Origin: Nematostella vectensis
Taxonomy: Eukaryota > Cnidaria > Anthozoa > Actiniaria > Edwardsiidae
Length of the DNA: 64,000 nucleotides
Reading direction: 5' to 3'
Assembly: GCF_932526225.1 (NCBI RefSeq)
Contig: NC_064047.1
Coordinates: 806,001 to 870,000, forward strand
Shown: in pieces, positions 1-12,016 of the stretch
Layout of the letters: every line of letters begins with the position of its first letter
Numbering within the stretch: position 1 is the stretch's first letter
The notes under the pieces: generated by a model
What the model saw: only the letters and a program-made list of their open reading frames with translations
Told to the model about the DNA's origin: nothing
Databases searched by the model: none
Position numbers and translations under genes: made by a program

Positions 1-460
1 AGAATATGCTAAATTTGCAAACTTAGCCCGAGTATCAGGCGGGAAAAAAAAAAAAAAACTACGACACAAATACTAGACGAGACGCCTGCCGCCCCTTTTC
101 AGGCCGCTGTCAAAATACATCGGCTGTCAATAACTCGCGTGGTAGCACAATCAAATGCAAAAATCATATTATAAATAGTATTTATGTAAAGCAAAAAAAT
201 CCCAGTGGTACATGTTATATACAAGGGTAATAATTTTAGTAACCACGAACCACGGTGAGGTAACTTTATTATTTAAAGGCTTTCATAAAACTGAGAGGAA
301 AACGCTAAGATAGTTCACGGCGCAGGAGATTTAACAGTCAGATCCAGACATCACCAAATTACTACAGGATATTCACATCACCAATTTACTAAACAGTAAA
401 CTCTACATAGACAAACGTCTGCTTGAACACAAATTTAATTATTATTTAATTATCGCGGGA

Positions 461-590
461 AGTACTACTAGCAATCCCTAAGAGATGTGATAACCACTAC
501 TTATGATATCCGTACTACAGTCAGTAGTACTACTAGCAATCCCTAAGAGATGTGATAACCACTACTTATGATATCCGTGCTACAGTCAGT
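461..590. repeat. Two-copy tandem duplication, 65-bp unit
   Basis: The sequence from AGTACTACTAGCAATCCC is repeated about 65 bases later with almost no change (one visible difference, GTACTAC against GTGCTAC). The near identity suggests a recent duplication. Confidence 0.85.
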
Positions 591-1223
591 AGTAGTAAGG
601 CAGCTTCTATGGCATCCATATTTCCAGCGCCTTTGGTATAACTAGTAGATCTTAGCTTTGAAAAATGATACCGATGCGAAATAAACACATACAATGACCG
701 GCCTGGGCAAGACATTTGAACATGATTATAAGGGCCAATCAGAGGGCGCTTTTTTCCCCCTAAATTTTACAGTATTTGTATCGGGTCCTCTTTATCGCTT
801 CCCGGTATATGCGAGAAACATTTTCTGGTAAAATGCGCAAAATACAAAAACCCGCATAGAAAGAGAACTATTGCGAATACATAAAAATACACACAAATAT
901 CAACCTTGCCGACGTATCCCCTGCTATGTTTGTTGTTTTTTTTGATTATAAAAATGAATCAAAACAAACAAACTCAAAACCAAATAGCAGCAATCTGGGA
1001 GTGCAAGGATGAATGAGAAAAGCGTTTAAATTGGACCAGTACGGTGAAGTCATCATCTTTTTCCCCTCTCTCTTCTTTACTTGCGCGTCCTGTGTTTGTT
1101 ATTTCTGAAATTATTGTAACTATTATTCAAGCTTAACCCGACTAGATTAGCCTGTTCAATGAGCGGGTGAGCACAGAAAAGAAAAAAAATATTGTATTTA
1201 TGTACAATAAAGTTGAAGTTAAG

Positions 1224-1288
1224 GCTGTTATATTATCTCGATTAAAAAACAATGTAGCTGTTATATTATCTCGATTAAAAAACAATGT
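1224..1288. repeat. Two-copy tandem duplication, 33-bp unit
   Basis: The unit beginning GCTGTTATATTATCTCG occurs at 1224 and again at 1257. No gene context is seen. Confidence 0.85.
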
Positions 1289-1301
1289 TTAAAAAAAAAA
1301 C

Positions 1302-1355
1302 ATGTCTATGTTAATGACCCGTATACGGTTGTTACCGTATAGGGGTCATAGACAT
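1302..1355. repeat. Imperfect hairpin
   Basis: ATGTCTATG followed by ACCCGTATACGG on the left can pair with CCGTATAGGGGTCATAGACAT on the right after a 6-base bulge, around a loop of about five bases. It is followed by a C-rich tract. It could be the remnant of a small inverted-repeat element; no function is inferred. Confidence 0.6.
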
Positions 1356-2960
1356 CCAGCCCCCATCAGCCCCCCCCTCCCCCCTTCGGGATAGTAAATG
1401 AACTTTCCCTAAGTTACTCATTTACTCATTTAGAATCAAAGATGAAAAGGTGCCAAATAAAATAATTCAATTGAAATTAAGGAAAAGGATCCCTTGGCCA
1501 CCAAGGGAGGAGCGCGCACCCTGCGCCCTCCTCCCTCCCCTCCCCCCTGTGCACACGGCTGGGGAGGGGGACACTGAAGGCAGCGTTGAAGGTGGGGTCA
1601 GGGGGGACCGATCTTTTCATTGAATAAGTATTGTCATGAGAAGAATTAAATCAACACAAGGCAAGTATGTTGCCTTTAGGTGGAAAAATTGTGTCGATTT
1701 ATTGCTTGTCAGCACCACGCTTAAGCAGACCATCTAATTTTTCTACAGCTTGTCTGTAATCTTTGTAGTTATACCATATTGTCAAGAGAGTTTGTTCATA
1801 ATATCATAATATCTTGGAATTATACAATAACAACTGTGTAAAAGTTGCAAAAGAAGTAGCAAAAAATGAAGCGGACGGGGAAGGGCAGGGGGCGATGTGT
1901 ATGTGTTTTCTCTTTTTTTTTTTACATGAAGACGCTAAATAATGTGATTCACATATATATCGATTGCGCTTGGGATATAACCGAGAACAGAAAAGGAAAG
2001 ACAATAATAAAGCCATAAAAAGCACTGATAAATTATAAAAAAAAAAGTTAAAGTCAATTTCCCGAGGATCGAGTTTCCTCAGAACAAATGAAACGAGAGA
2101 AAAAAAATAGATCATACTTCCAGACATAAGCTGAAACGCCGCCAAAGCTCTACGGCTAGGCTGAAGATTTCGGTCCCAGCACCGCTATCCAGCGAACTGT
2201 ACAATGCATAGGAACCTGAGGTACCCGCGCATTAATGGGGAGGCAATAACCAGGATCCCAGCCCTGTCTTAGTCGGTTACGCCACGCACAGCTCGCTGAA
2301 GTGTAGACTGAAAAATATCGGTGTCTTTTTCACGCTTCTTATGCATCAGAGCCCCTGCGTGGTGTTATGGTAGTGTGGTCATTCACGAGACGCTGTGACC
2401 TAGGTATAAAATGTATTGCTGCCTTTAGTCGCATTTAGTATTTAGTTCTCCTGTGCTAAGTCGCTCACGTGTACAGGTGTACATCTATCGTGCTCATCAC
2501 AAACAAAAATAGAAAGCTGAAGTTGAAATAAGAGCGATGTAGAAAAGGTGTCCCTCTGTTAATTATAAAAAAAAATCGAATATTTAGGTGTTCATATCCA
2601 TACACTTGCATCGCCATCTGGGACGTAGTGAGGGCAACACAAAGGTGGCATATAATAAAAGGAAATATTTGTCTCAATATTTTACATTGTATAAGGTACC
2701 GAAAATAAATACATTGTATTGCAAATCTCCCCCCCCCCCCCCCCCCCCACTCACACACACTTTTGAGACCATTTCGCCGCCCCGAAGATTAGGTTTGTTC
2801 TTGTAAGGCTTCAATGAGTTTTTAATAGTAATAATAGGATATTCCACGGTAACACGAAAAACGACAAATAAGGAACAACATTCAGTGGACCATTCAGGGG
2901 CCTTCCCACAAACTTGCGCCGCTTAGTCCATATCACTCCTTAAAGTTGCCATGACCAATT

Positions 2961-3103
2961 CAAGATTGCATCTCTTAGAACAATCTTCAGAGCTTGCGTT
3001 TCTTACCCTCCCATCCCTTCTCAAGCTTGCGTTTCCTGCTCCCCCCTTCCTTCTCAAGCTTGCGTCTCCTAGAACCCCTCCCTTCTCAAGCTTGCGTCTC
3101 CTG

Positions 3104-3134
<31 letters not shown>

Positions 3135-5359
3135 TCTAAGCTGAAGTTTTCCTCCCGTCTCTTATCCCCCTCCCCCTTCTAAGCTTACGTCTCTTATTCC
3201 CCCCTCCCCCTTCTAAGCTTACGTCTTTTATTCCCCCCTCCCCCCTAGATTACGTCTCTTATTACCCCCTCCCCCCTCTAAGCTTACGTCTCTTATTCCC
3301 CCCTCCCCCCTCTAAGCTTACGTCTCTTATTCCCCGCTCCCCTCTCTTAGCTTACTTCTCTTATCCCCCCCTCCCCCCTCTAAGCTTACGTCTCTTATTC
3401 CCCCCTCCCCCCTCTAAGCTTACGTCTCTTATTCCCCATCCCCCCTCTAAGCTTACGTCTCTTATCCCCCTCTCCCCCCTCTAAGCTTACGTCTCTTATT
3501 CCCCCCTCCCCCCTCTAAGCTTACGTCTCTTATTCCCCCCTCCCCCCTCTAAGCTTACGTCTCTTATTCCCCATCCCCCCTCTAAGCTTACGTCTCTTAT
3601 CCCCCCCTCCCCCCTCTCAGCTTACGTCTCTTATTCCCCCCTCCCCCCTCTTAGCTTACGTGTCTTATTCCCCCCTCCCCCCTCTAAGCTTACTTCTCTT
3701 ATTCCCCCCTCCCCCCTCTAAGCTTACGTCTCTTATCCCCCCCTCCCCCCTCTAAGCTTACGTCTCTTATTCCCCCCTCCCCCTCTAAGCTTACGTCTCT
3801 TATTCCCCCTCCCCCCTCTAAGCTTACGTCTCTTATTCCCCCCTCCCCCCTCTAAGCTTACGTCTCTTATTCCCCCCTCCCCCCTCTAAGCTTACGTCTC
3901 TTATTCCCCATCCCCCCTCTAAGCTTACGTCTCTTATCCCCCTCTCCCCCCTCTAAGCTTACGTCTCTTATTCCCCCCTCCCCCCTCTAAGCTTACGTCT
4001 CTTATTCCCCCCTCCCCCCTCTAAGCTTACGTCTCTTATTCCCCATCCCCCCTCTAAGCTTACGTCTCTTATCCCCCCCTCCCCCCTCTCAGCTTACGTC
4101 TCTTATTCCCCCTCCCCCCTCTAAGCTTACGTCTCTTATTCCCCCCTCCCCCCTCTTAGCTTACGTGTCTTATTCCCCCCTCCCCCCTCTAAGCTTACTT
4201 CTCTTATTCCCCCCTCCCCCCTCTAAGCTTACGTCTCTTATCCCCCCCTCCCCCCTCTAAGCTTACGTCTCTTATTCCCCCCTCCCCCTCTAAGCTTACG
4301 TCTCTTATTCCCCCTCCCCCCTCTAAGCTTACGTCTCTTATTCCCCCCTCCCCCCTCTAAGCTTACGTCTCTTATTCCCCCCTCCCCCCTCTAAGCTTAC
4401 TTTCCTTATTCCCCCCTCCCCCCTCTTAGCTTAAGTCTCTTATTCCCCCCTCCCCCCTCTAAGCTTACGTCTCTTATTCCCCCCTCCCCCCTCTAAGCTT
4501 ACTTCTCTTATTCCCCCCCTCCCCCCTCTTAGCTTACTTCTCTTATTCCCCCCTCCCCCCTCTAAGCTTACTTCTCTTATTCCCCCCTCCCACCTCTAAG
4601 CTTACGTCTCTTATTCCCCCCTCCCCCTCTAAGCTGACGTCTCTTATTCCCCCCTCCCCCCTCTAAGCTTACGTCTCTTATTCCCCCCTCCCCCTCTAAG
4701 CTTACGTGTTTTATTTCCCCCTCCCCCCTCTAAGCTTACGTGTTTTATTCCCCCCTCCCCCCTCTAAGCTTACTTCTCTTATTTCCCCCTTCACCTCTAA
4801 GCCGACGTCTCTTATTCCCCCCTCCCCCCTCTTAGCTTACGTCTCTTATTTCCCCCTTCCCCTCTAAGCTGACGTCTCTTATTTCCCCCTCCCCCCTCTA
4901 AGCTTACGTGTTTTATTCCCCCTCCCCCCTCTAAGCTTACGTCTCTTATTCCCCCCTCCCCCCTCTAAGCTTACGTCTCTTATTCCCCCCTCCCCCCTCT
5001 AAGCTTACTTCTCTTATTCCCCCCTCCCCCCTCTAAGCTTACGTCTCTTATTCCCCCCTCCCCCCTCTAAGCTTACGTCTCTTATTCCCCGCTCCCCCCT
5101 CTTAGCTTACTTCTCTTATCCCCCCCCCTCCCCCCTCTAAGCTTACGTCTCTTATTCTCCCCTCCCCCCTCTAAGCTTACGTCTCTTATTCCCCATCCCC
5201 CCTCTTAGCTTACGTCTCTTATCCCCCCTCCCCCCTCTAAGCTTACGTCTCTTATTCCCCCCTCCCCCCTCTTAGCTTACGTCTCTTATTCCCCCCTCCC
5301 CCCTCTAAGCTTACGTCTCTTATTCCCCATCCCCCCTCTAAGCTTACGTCTCTTATCCC
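2961..5359. repeat. 34-bp C-rich minisatellite, left block
   Basis: About 65 tandem copies of a 34-bp unit made of TCTAAGCTTACGTCTCTTAT followed by two C runs of about six separated by a single T. The first 170 bases or so (2961-3134) hold an edge variant with AAGCTTGCGT in place of AAGCTTACGT. Variant units such as TTCCCCATCC recur in blocks, so longer segments were duplicated as well as single units. The minus strand is G-run rich with a regular period. The array is interrupted by a LINE and continues beyond it. Confidence 0.97.
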
Positions 5360-5362
5360 AAT

Positions 5363-5527
5363 CGAGAAGGACAACAAGCTAGGAAATTTAACAGACAAAG
5401 AAGACAAAGACCCCCATGGAATTCAAGCTATAATGAAGCATTTCCGCCACTTCCACCACCTTTCCGAGCACTTGACGCATTGGCGGAATATTTCAAAAGA
5501 CAGGGGTTTGCGCACCGTCCAAGATAA
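5363..5527 (+). pseudogene. LINE ORF1 C-terminal remnant
   Basis: A 54-codon open frame begins at the truncation point and ends in TAA at 5525-5527. It is rich in Arg and Gln at first, then Pro (residues near PPLPPPFRALDALAEYF). It lies 24 bases before the open frame of ORF2 and in a different frame, which fits the tail of a nucleic-acid-binding ORF1 protein cut off by 5' truncation. No ORF1 domain can be named from so short a piece, so this is inference from position and composition. Confidence 0.45.
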
Positions 5528-5550
5528 GTGCATATGTTTAAATAATTTAA

Positions 5551-8500
5551 TTCACATGTAATCAGAAAAAGATTCGTTTTGGTTGTTGGAACTTAAACGG
5601 TTTCAACAGTAGGGTTGTGGGAAATAAGTTAAAATTTAATGATACTTTAAGCACTATTAAAAGACACGACATTTTTGGGATAGTGGAAACGCATGCAAAT
5701 CAAAATTCCGATCTCAAAATAAACAACTATAAACATTTTGTAAAACATAGAGATTCAACAAGATACAAAAAATCGGGGGGTATAGCCGTGTACATCAGAG
5801 AAAATATTTCCAGTGGAGTTAAATATATACCAACAGATAATGAAAATGTCCTATGGGTTAAATTGTGTAAAAATATTTTCAACTTACAAAAAGACATTTA
5901 TTTAGGAACTGTGTATCTAAGCCCAGCAAACGGGCGATGTAATAATTATGAAGAAGACATTCTAGAAGAACTTGAATTTGAAATATTAAGGCTCTCTCTA
6001 AAGGGGGATGTCATTATCCAAGGGGACTTTAATGCAAGAACGGGTATTTTGCAAGAATTTGCTCTGGATGATGAACAAAATGACGAATTTATGGGTCTAC
6101 CAAAAGATTACCAAATTGATATTCCAAATAATAGAAATTCACAAGACTCTAAGGTGATTGACAGCCGAGGAAGAAATTTAATAGAAACGTGCACTGCACT
6201 CAATATGCGAATTTTGAACGGCAGAGTAGTAGGTGACCTTGAAGGTAAGAAAACCTGCTTTCGATACAACGGAAGTAGCGTTGTTGATTACATAATTGTA
6301 AATAATGAAAGTTTAGACATTGTTGATTATTTCATTGTGAATCCGCTTGAGCCACACCTGACTGATCACTGTTCGCTTTCATGCAGTCTAAACCTGAAAT
6401 TTACATTTAAACAAAAGGATAATTCAGAAAACGTACAACTAAGTGAGCTCAAAAGATTGCGCTGGAATAACGAGATCAGTAGCGAGTTAAAGCTATTGTT
6501 CGAGTCCGAAGAAGTGCAAACAAATTTAAATGCGGCTTTAAATAATAATTGCGTAGACACATCAGTAGATCTTTTTACAGAAACGCTCTTATCCGCATGC
6601 GAAAACGCAGGACTGCGCTACCAAAACAATGACATTAAAGAGAGCAGCGTTAACAAAATGTGGTTCGACAAGGAATGTAAAAATGAAAAAGAAAATTTAC
6701 GCTCACTAGGCAAATTACTTTCAAAGCAGCCTGACCAACGCGAGCTAGGAGCCGTCTTGAAGGAAAAAAAGAAGTCTTTTAAAAAACTCTGTAGGCGGAA
6801 AAAGTATACGCATTATAATAATATAGTAAACAGTATCGATTTCAGAAACTCTAAAAACACTTGGAAACAAATAAATAGGATTTTCAACAGCAATACACAT
6901 AAACAATCACATCAAATTAGACCCGAAGAAGCTGCTGTTTTTCATCAGCACTTCGAACAATTAAACGCGACAATAGAATCACAAAATACAATGGAAGAAG
7001 TAGAAAAAACGCGAATAAACAATAGGCAAGGGCCACTGGATCACGAATTCACGGAACTCGAAATAACTAACGCCATAAAAAGTCTAAAAACGGGTAAAGC
7101 ACCCGGCGCTGATAATATTTTAAACGAAGTATTAAAGTGCGGCGAAGAAACTCTGAAAAAGCCATTACAAATTTTGTTTAATAAAATTTTGAATAGTGGG
7201 GAATACCCATCTAGCTGGAGTTATGGTCTGATAGTACCGATCCTGAAAAAAGGAGATCCTAGTAAACCGGAAAATTTTAGAGGTATTACCTTACTCTCGT
7301 CACTAGGAAAAGTTTTCACATCCATAATGAACAACAGATTGTACAATTACCTTGTCGAAAGAAAAATAATCAAACCTGAGCAGGGAGGATTCAGAAAAGA
7401 GCATGGAACAGTGGATAGTATTTTCATCCTAAAATCTTTGATTGACAAATACGTTAAAGCAAAGCCAAAAAAGAAACAAAACTTCCTATTTACGTGTTAT
7501 GTTGATTTCAGTAAAGCTTTCGACAGAGTACCAAGACACAAACTTTTTGATAAGCTAGAGCGTTCAGGCGTAACAGGGCGATTTCTTGAAGTTTTGAAAT
7601 CAATTTACACAAATGATAAGTCCTCAGTCAAAATTAGAAATCTGTTAACGCCAGCCTTTAGGTGTTACAACGGAGTGAAACAGGGATGTATGATTTCCCC
7701 GACACTATTTAATTTTTATCTCAGCAGCTTGTCCGAGGAACTAAATACAGTAAGAAATTGCAACGATGTCGAACTCAATTCACGACCTATTAGTTGTTTA
7801 CTTTATGCCGACGATTTGGTAATCGTCTCGAAGACTGCCACGGGGCTACAAAAATATTTAGACAAACTAAGCGAATTTTGTGATGAAGCAAAACTCACTG
7901 TTAATCTAGAAAAAACTAAGATAATGATATTTAATAACTCTGGGAAAACAATGAACAACTATCTCTTTAAATACAGAAACAGTAAAGTTGACATTGTCAA
8001 GTCATATAAATACCTTGGGGTGCATTTTAGCACCTTTGGGAACTTCAGCCTAGCAAAGCAAGAAATAAAGAAGGTCGGACTAAAAGCTTTGTATAAGCTT
8101 CGAAAAGAAATGGGAAACCACTTTAGAGACAAAATAACTCTAACACTTAGGCTCTTTGATACCCTTGTAACCCCAATTCTATTATATAGTAGCGAGGTGT
8201 GTGGAACAGACTGCAATGACAAACTAGAAAAAGACCCCATAGAATCTGTACACACAAGGTTTATACGTTGGCTGCTAGGCGTCAACAGGTACTGCAGTTC
8301 TAATGCATGTAGATCCGAGGTCGGTAGATTTCCAATGCGTTTAAAAGCCAAATGTAGAGCAATAAAATATTGGCAAAAAATGATAAATTCTGACCACAGT
8401 AAACTTGCTGTGTTGGCTTTCCTAGATTCTTTAGAAAATAACAGCAAGGTAACTTGGGTGCACAAACTGAAAAACATTTTAGATCGAGCAGGCTTGGGCT

Positions 8501-9051
8501 ATATATGGCTTGATGCCCCAAACACGTCTATAAATTTAATAAAGATGCGCTTTGAAGATATCGAGCGACAGGTGTGGCTAAGTGAGATTCACAATGATAG
8601 TAGAAGAGACCCACGCCAAAAGAATAAATTGCGAACTTTCAGGACCTTCAAGGTGGTCTACGAACTTGAAAAATATCTTACCCAAATTAATAATGTACAA
8701 CACAGAATTGCCGTCACAAAATTAAGACTAAGCAATCATAATTTGGCCATCGAAACAGGTAGACATGCCAAACCATATGTGCCCCCAAATGAGAGGAGGT
8801 GCACGATTTGCAAAAATGGAATAGAAAACGAAGAACACTTTCTTGTAAAATGCCCTACATACAACGCGATTAGAAAGGCATACTATAGTGTTATCAAAGA
8901 CAAAACTAATATCAACTTAAATGCAATGACATCTGAAAGAGCTTTCCTTTTTATTATTACCATGGATCAAAGAAACGAGATCATTAACAGGGAAACTGCA
9001 AAATATATTTTTGACTGCACAAGAAAAAGATTTGAATGCCTAAAAGAATAA
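5551..9051 (+). CDS. LINE ORF2: APE endonuclease and reverse transcriptase
   Basis: The open frame runs from 5551 (after TAA at 5548) to TAA at 9051 with no internal stop. There is no upstream ATG; the first alternative start is GTG at 5617, yet WNLNG, the usual opening of the endonuclease fold, lies before it, so the protein begins upstream of 5617 by reinitiation or an unusual start. Counting from 5617, the endonuclease shows VETH (about 23), GDFNAR (about 135), DYIIVN (about 223) and LTDHCSL (about 247). The reverse transcriptase shows KAPGADNI (about 491), YVDFSKAFDRVPRH (about 627) and the catalytic YADD (about 729). A C-terminal Cys/His motif CTIC..H....C follows at about 1062-1079. The intact catalytic motifs and frame suggest a fairly recent insertion. 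No RNase H domain was recognised. Confidence 0.93.
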   Translation, partial: FTCNQKKIRFGCWNLNGFNSRVVGNKLKFNDTLSTIKRHDIFGIVETHANQNSDLKINNYKHFVKHRDSTRYKKSGGIAVYIRENISSGVKYIPTDNENVLWVKLCKNIFNLQKDIYLGTVYLSPANGRCNNYEEDILEELEFEILRLSLKGDVIIQGDFNARTGILQEFALDDEQNDEFMGLPKDYQIDIPNNRNSQDSKVIDSRGRNLIETCTALNMRILNGRVVGDLEGKKTCFRYNGSSVVDYIIVNNESLDIVDYFIVNPLEPHLTDHCSLSCSLNLKFTFKQKDNSENVQLSELKRLRWNNEISSELKLLFESEEVQTNLNAALNNNCVDTSVDLFTETLLSACENAGLRYQNNDIKESSVNKMWFDKECKNEKENLRSLGKLLSKQPDQRELGAVLKEKKKSFKKLCRRKKYTHYNNIVNSIDFRNSKNTWKQINRIFNSNTHKQSHQIRPEEAAVFHQHFEQLNATIESQNTMEEVEKTRINNRQGPLDHEFTELEITNAIKSLKTGKAPGADNILNEVLKCGEETLKKPLQILFNKILNSGEYPSSWSYGLIVPILKKGDPSKPENFRGITLLSSLGKVFTSIMNNRLYNYLVERKIIKPEQGGFRKEHGTVDSIFILKSLIDKYVKAKPKKKQNFLFTCYVDFSKAFDRVPRHKLFDKLERSGVTGRFLEVLKSIYTNDKSSVKIRNLLTPAFRCYNGVKQGCMISPTLFNFYLSSLSEELNTVRNCNDVELNSRPISCLLYADDLVIVSKTATGLQKYLDKLSEFCDEAKLTVNLEKTKIMIFNNSGKTMNNYLFKYRNSKVDIVKSYKYLGVHFSTFGNFSLAKQEIKKVGLKALYKLRKEMGNHFRDKITLTLRLFDTLVTPILLYSSEVCGTDCNDKLEKDPIESVHTRFIRWLLGVNRYCSSNACRSEVGRFPMRLKAKCRAIKYWQKMINSDHSKLAVLAFLDSLENNSKVTWVHKLKNILDRAGLGYIWLDAPNTSINLIKMRFEDIERQVWLSEIHNDSRRDPRQKNKLRTFRTFKVVYELEKYLTQINNVQHRIAVTKLRLSNHNLAIETGRHAKPYVPPNERRCTICKNGIENEEHFLVKCPTYNAIRKAYYSVIKDKTNINLNAMTSERAFLFIITMDQRNEIINRETAKYIFDCTRKRFECLKE

Positions 9052-9171
9052 ATGCACACCACGGATAATGACAAACTCCTTTTTATCTTAACTATTTGGA
9101 AAAACACCTGATATATAATCATGTATAAGGGTACCAAATAAAATATATTGATTGATTGATTGATTGATTGA

Positions 9172-11936
9172 TATCCCCCCCTCCCCCCTCTCAGCTTACG
9201 TCTCTTATTCCCCCCTCCCCCCTCTTAGCTTACGTGTCTTATTCCCCCCTCCCCCCTCTAAGCTTACTTCTCTTATTCCCCCCTCCCCCCTCTAAGCTTA
9301 CGTCTCTTATCCCCCCCTCCCCCCTCTAAGCTTACGTCTCTTATTCCCCATCCCCCCTCTAAGCTTACGTCTCTTATCCCCCCCTCCCCCCTCTCAGCTT
9401 ACGTCTCTTATTCCCCCTCCCCCCTCTAAGCTTACGTCTCTTATTCCCCCCTCCCCCCTCTAAGCTTACGTCTCTTATTCCCCCCTCCCCCTCTAAGCTT
9501 ACGTCTCTTATTCCCCCTCCCCCCTCTAAGCTTACGTCTCTTATCCCCCCTCCCCCCTCTCAGCTTACGTCTCTTATTCCCCCCTCCCCCCTCTAAGCTT
9601 ACGTGTCTTATTCCCCCCTCCCCCCTCTAAGCTTACTTTTCTTATTCCCCCTCCCCCCTCTAAGCTTACGTCTCTTATTCCCCCCTCCCCCCTCTTAGCT
9701 TACTTCTCTTAATTCCCCCCTCCCCCCTCTAAGCTTACGTCTCTTATTCCCCCCTCCCCCCTCTAAGCTTACGTCTCTTATTCCCCCCTCCCCCCTCTAA
9801 GCTTACTTCTCTTATTCCCCCCTCCCCCCTCTAAGCTTACGTCTCTTATTCCCCCCTCCCCCCTCTTAGCTTACGTCTCTTATTCCCCCCTCCCCCCTCT
9901 AAGCTTACGTCTCTTATTCCCCCTCCCTCCTCTAAGCTTACGTCTCTTATTCCCCCCTCCCCCCTCTAAGCTTACGTCTCTTATTCCCCCCTCCCCCCTC
10001 TAAGCTTACGTCTCTTATTCCCCCCTCCCCCCTCTAAGCTTACGTCTCTTATTCCCCCCTCTCCCCTCTAAGCTTACGTGTCTTATTCCCCCCTCCCCCT
10101 TCTAAGCTTACGTCTCTTATTTCCCCCTCCCCCCTCTTAGCTTACTTCTCTTATTCCCCCCTCCCCCCTCTAAGCTTACGTCTCTTATTTCCCCCTCCCC
10201 CCTCTTAGCTTACGTCTCTTATTCCCCCCTCCCTCCTCTAAGCTTACGTCTCTTATTTCCCCCTCCCCCTCTAAGCTTACGTCTCTTATTCCCCCCTCTC
10301 CCCTCTAAGCTTACGTGTCTTATTCCCCCCTCCCCCTTCTAAGCTTACGTCTCTTATTTCCCCCTCCCCCCTCTTAGCTTACTTCTCTTATTCCCCCCTC
10401 CCCCCTCTAAGCTTACGTCTCTTATTTCCCCCTCCCCCCTCTTAGCTTACGTCTCTTATTCCCCCCTCCCTCCTCTAAGCTTACGTCTCTTATTTCCCCC
10501 TCCCCCTCTAAGCTTACGTCTCTTATTTCCCCCTCCCCCTCTTAGCTTACGTCTCTTATTTCCCCCTCCCCCCTCTTAGCTTACGTCTCTTATTCCCCCC
10601 TCCCTCCTCTAAGCTTACGTCTCTTATTCCCCCCTCCCCCCTCTAAGCTTACGTCTATTATTCCCCCCTCCCCCTCTAAGCTTACGTCTCTTATTTCCCC
10701 CTCCCCCCTCTTAGCTTACGTCTCTTATTCCCCCCTCCCTCCTCTAAGCTTACGTCTCTTATTCCCCCCTCCCCCCTTTAAGCTTACGTCTCTTATTCCC
10801 CCCTCCCCCCTCTAAGCTTACGTGTCTTATTCCCCCCTCCCCCCTCTTAGCTTACGTCTCTTATTCCCCCCTCCCTCCTCTAAGCTTACGTGTCTTATTC
10901 CCCCCTCCCCCCTCTTAGCTTACGTCTCTTATTCCCCCCTCCCTCCTCTAAGCTTACGTCTCTTATTCCCCCCTCCCCCCTCTAAGCTTACGTCTATTAT
11001 TCCCCCTCCCCCTCTAAGCTTACGTCTCTTATTTCCCCCTCCCCCCTCTTAGCTTACGTCTCTTATTCCCCCCTCCCTCCTCTAAGCTTACGTCTCTTAT
11101 TCCCCCCTCCCCCCTTTAAGCTTACGTCTCTTATTCCCCCCTCCCCCCTCTAAGCTTACGTGTCTTATTCCCCCCTCCCCCCTCTTAGCTTACGTCTCTT
11201 ATTCCCCCCTCCCTCCTCTAAGCTTACGTGTCTTATTCCCCCCTCCCCCCTCTAAGCTTACGTCTCTTATTCCCCCCTCCCCCCTCTAAGCTTACGTCTC
11301 TTATTCCCCCCTCCCCCCTCTAAGCTTACGTCTCTTATTCCCCCCTCTCCCCTCTAAGCTTACGTCTCTTATTCCCCCCTCCCCCCTCTAAGCTTACGTC
11401 TCTTATTCCCCCCTCCCCCCTCTAAGCTTACGTCTCTTATTCCCCCCTCCCTCCTCTAAGCTTACGTCTCTTATTCCCCCCTCCCCCCTCTGAGCTTACG
11501 TCTCTTATTCCCCCCTCCCCCCTCTTAGCTTACGTCTCTTATTCCCCCCTCCCCCCTCTAAGCTTACTTCTCTTATTCCCCCTCCCCCCTCTAAGCTTAC
11601 GTCTCTTATTCCCCCTCCCCCTCTAAGATTACGTCTCTTATTTCCCCCTCCCCCTCTTAGCTTACGTCTCTTATTCCCCCCTCCCCCCTCTAAGCTTACG
11701 TCTCTTATTCCCCCCTCCCCCCTTTAAGCTTACGTCTCTTATTCCCCCTCCCCCCTCTAAGCTTACGTCTATTATTCCCCCCTCCTCCCCTCTTAGCTTA
11801 CGTCTCTTATTCCCCCCTCCCCCCTCTAAGCTTACGTGTCTTATTCCCCCCTCCCCCCTCTTAGCTTACGTCTCTTATTCCCCCCTCCCACCTCTAAGCT
11901 TACGTTTCTTATTCCCCCCTCCCCCATCTAAGCACT
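9172..11936. repeat. 34-bp C-rich minisatellite, right block
   Basis: About 81 further copies of the same 34-bp unit as the left block. Variants such as TTATTTCCCC, CCTCCTCTAAG and TCTCCCCTCTAAG recur at multiples of the unit; for example a block near 10050 is repeated near 10290, about seven units on. Small open frames rich in Pro, Leu and Ser here are by-products of the repeat. Confidence 0.97.
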
Positions 11937-12016
11937 ATTCAAAATGACAACAGAAAAGATTAAGACCAAAAGAACAAATTGCGTACGCTCAGAAAATTTG
12001 AACTGTCCCACAATTT

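Larger units (their letters stand above)
1..2960. other. Non-genic flank
   Basis: I see no exon with splice signals and no conserved protein here. Open frames are short and low in complexity. The stretch holds two short tandem duplications, one hairpin, a poly-C tract near 2728-2748 and scattered AATAAA words, for example near 1206. No promoter can be assigned. Confidence 0.5.
5360..9171 (+). mobile_element. APE-type non-LTR retrotransposon (LINE), 5'-truncated
   Basis: This 3.8-kb element splits the 34-bp minisatellite. It has a short ORF1 remnant, a full-length endonuclease/reverse transcriptase frame, an AATAAA word at about 9137 and a 3' tail of TTGA repeats. TATCCC stands directly before it (5354-5359) and directly after it (9172-9177), as expected for a short target-site duplication. 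The truncated 5' end and the 3' simple-repeat tail are typical of target-primed reverse transcription. The clade is not assigned; a tree of the RT domain would settle it. Confidence 0.93.
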
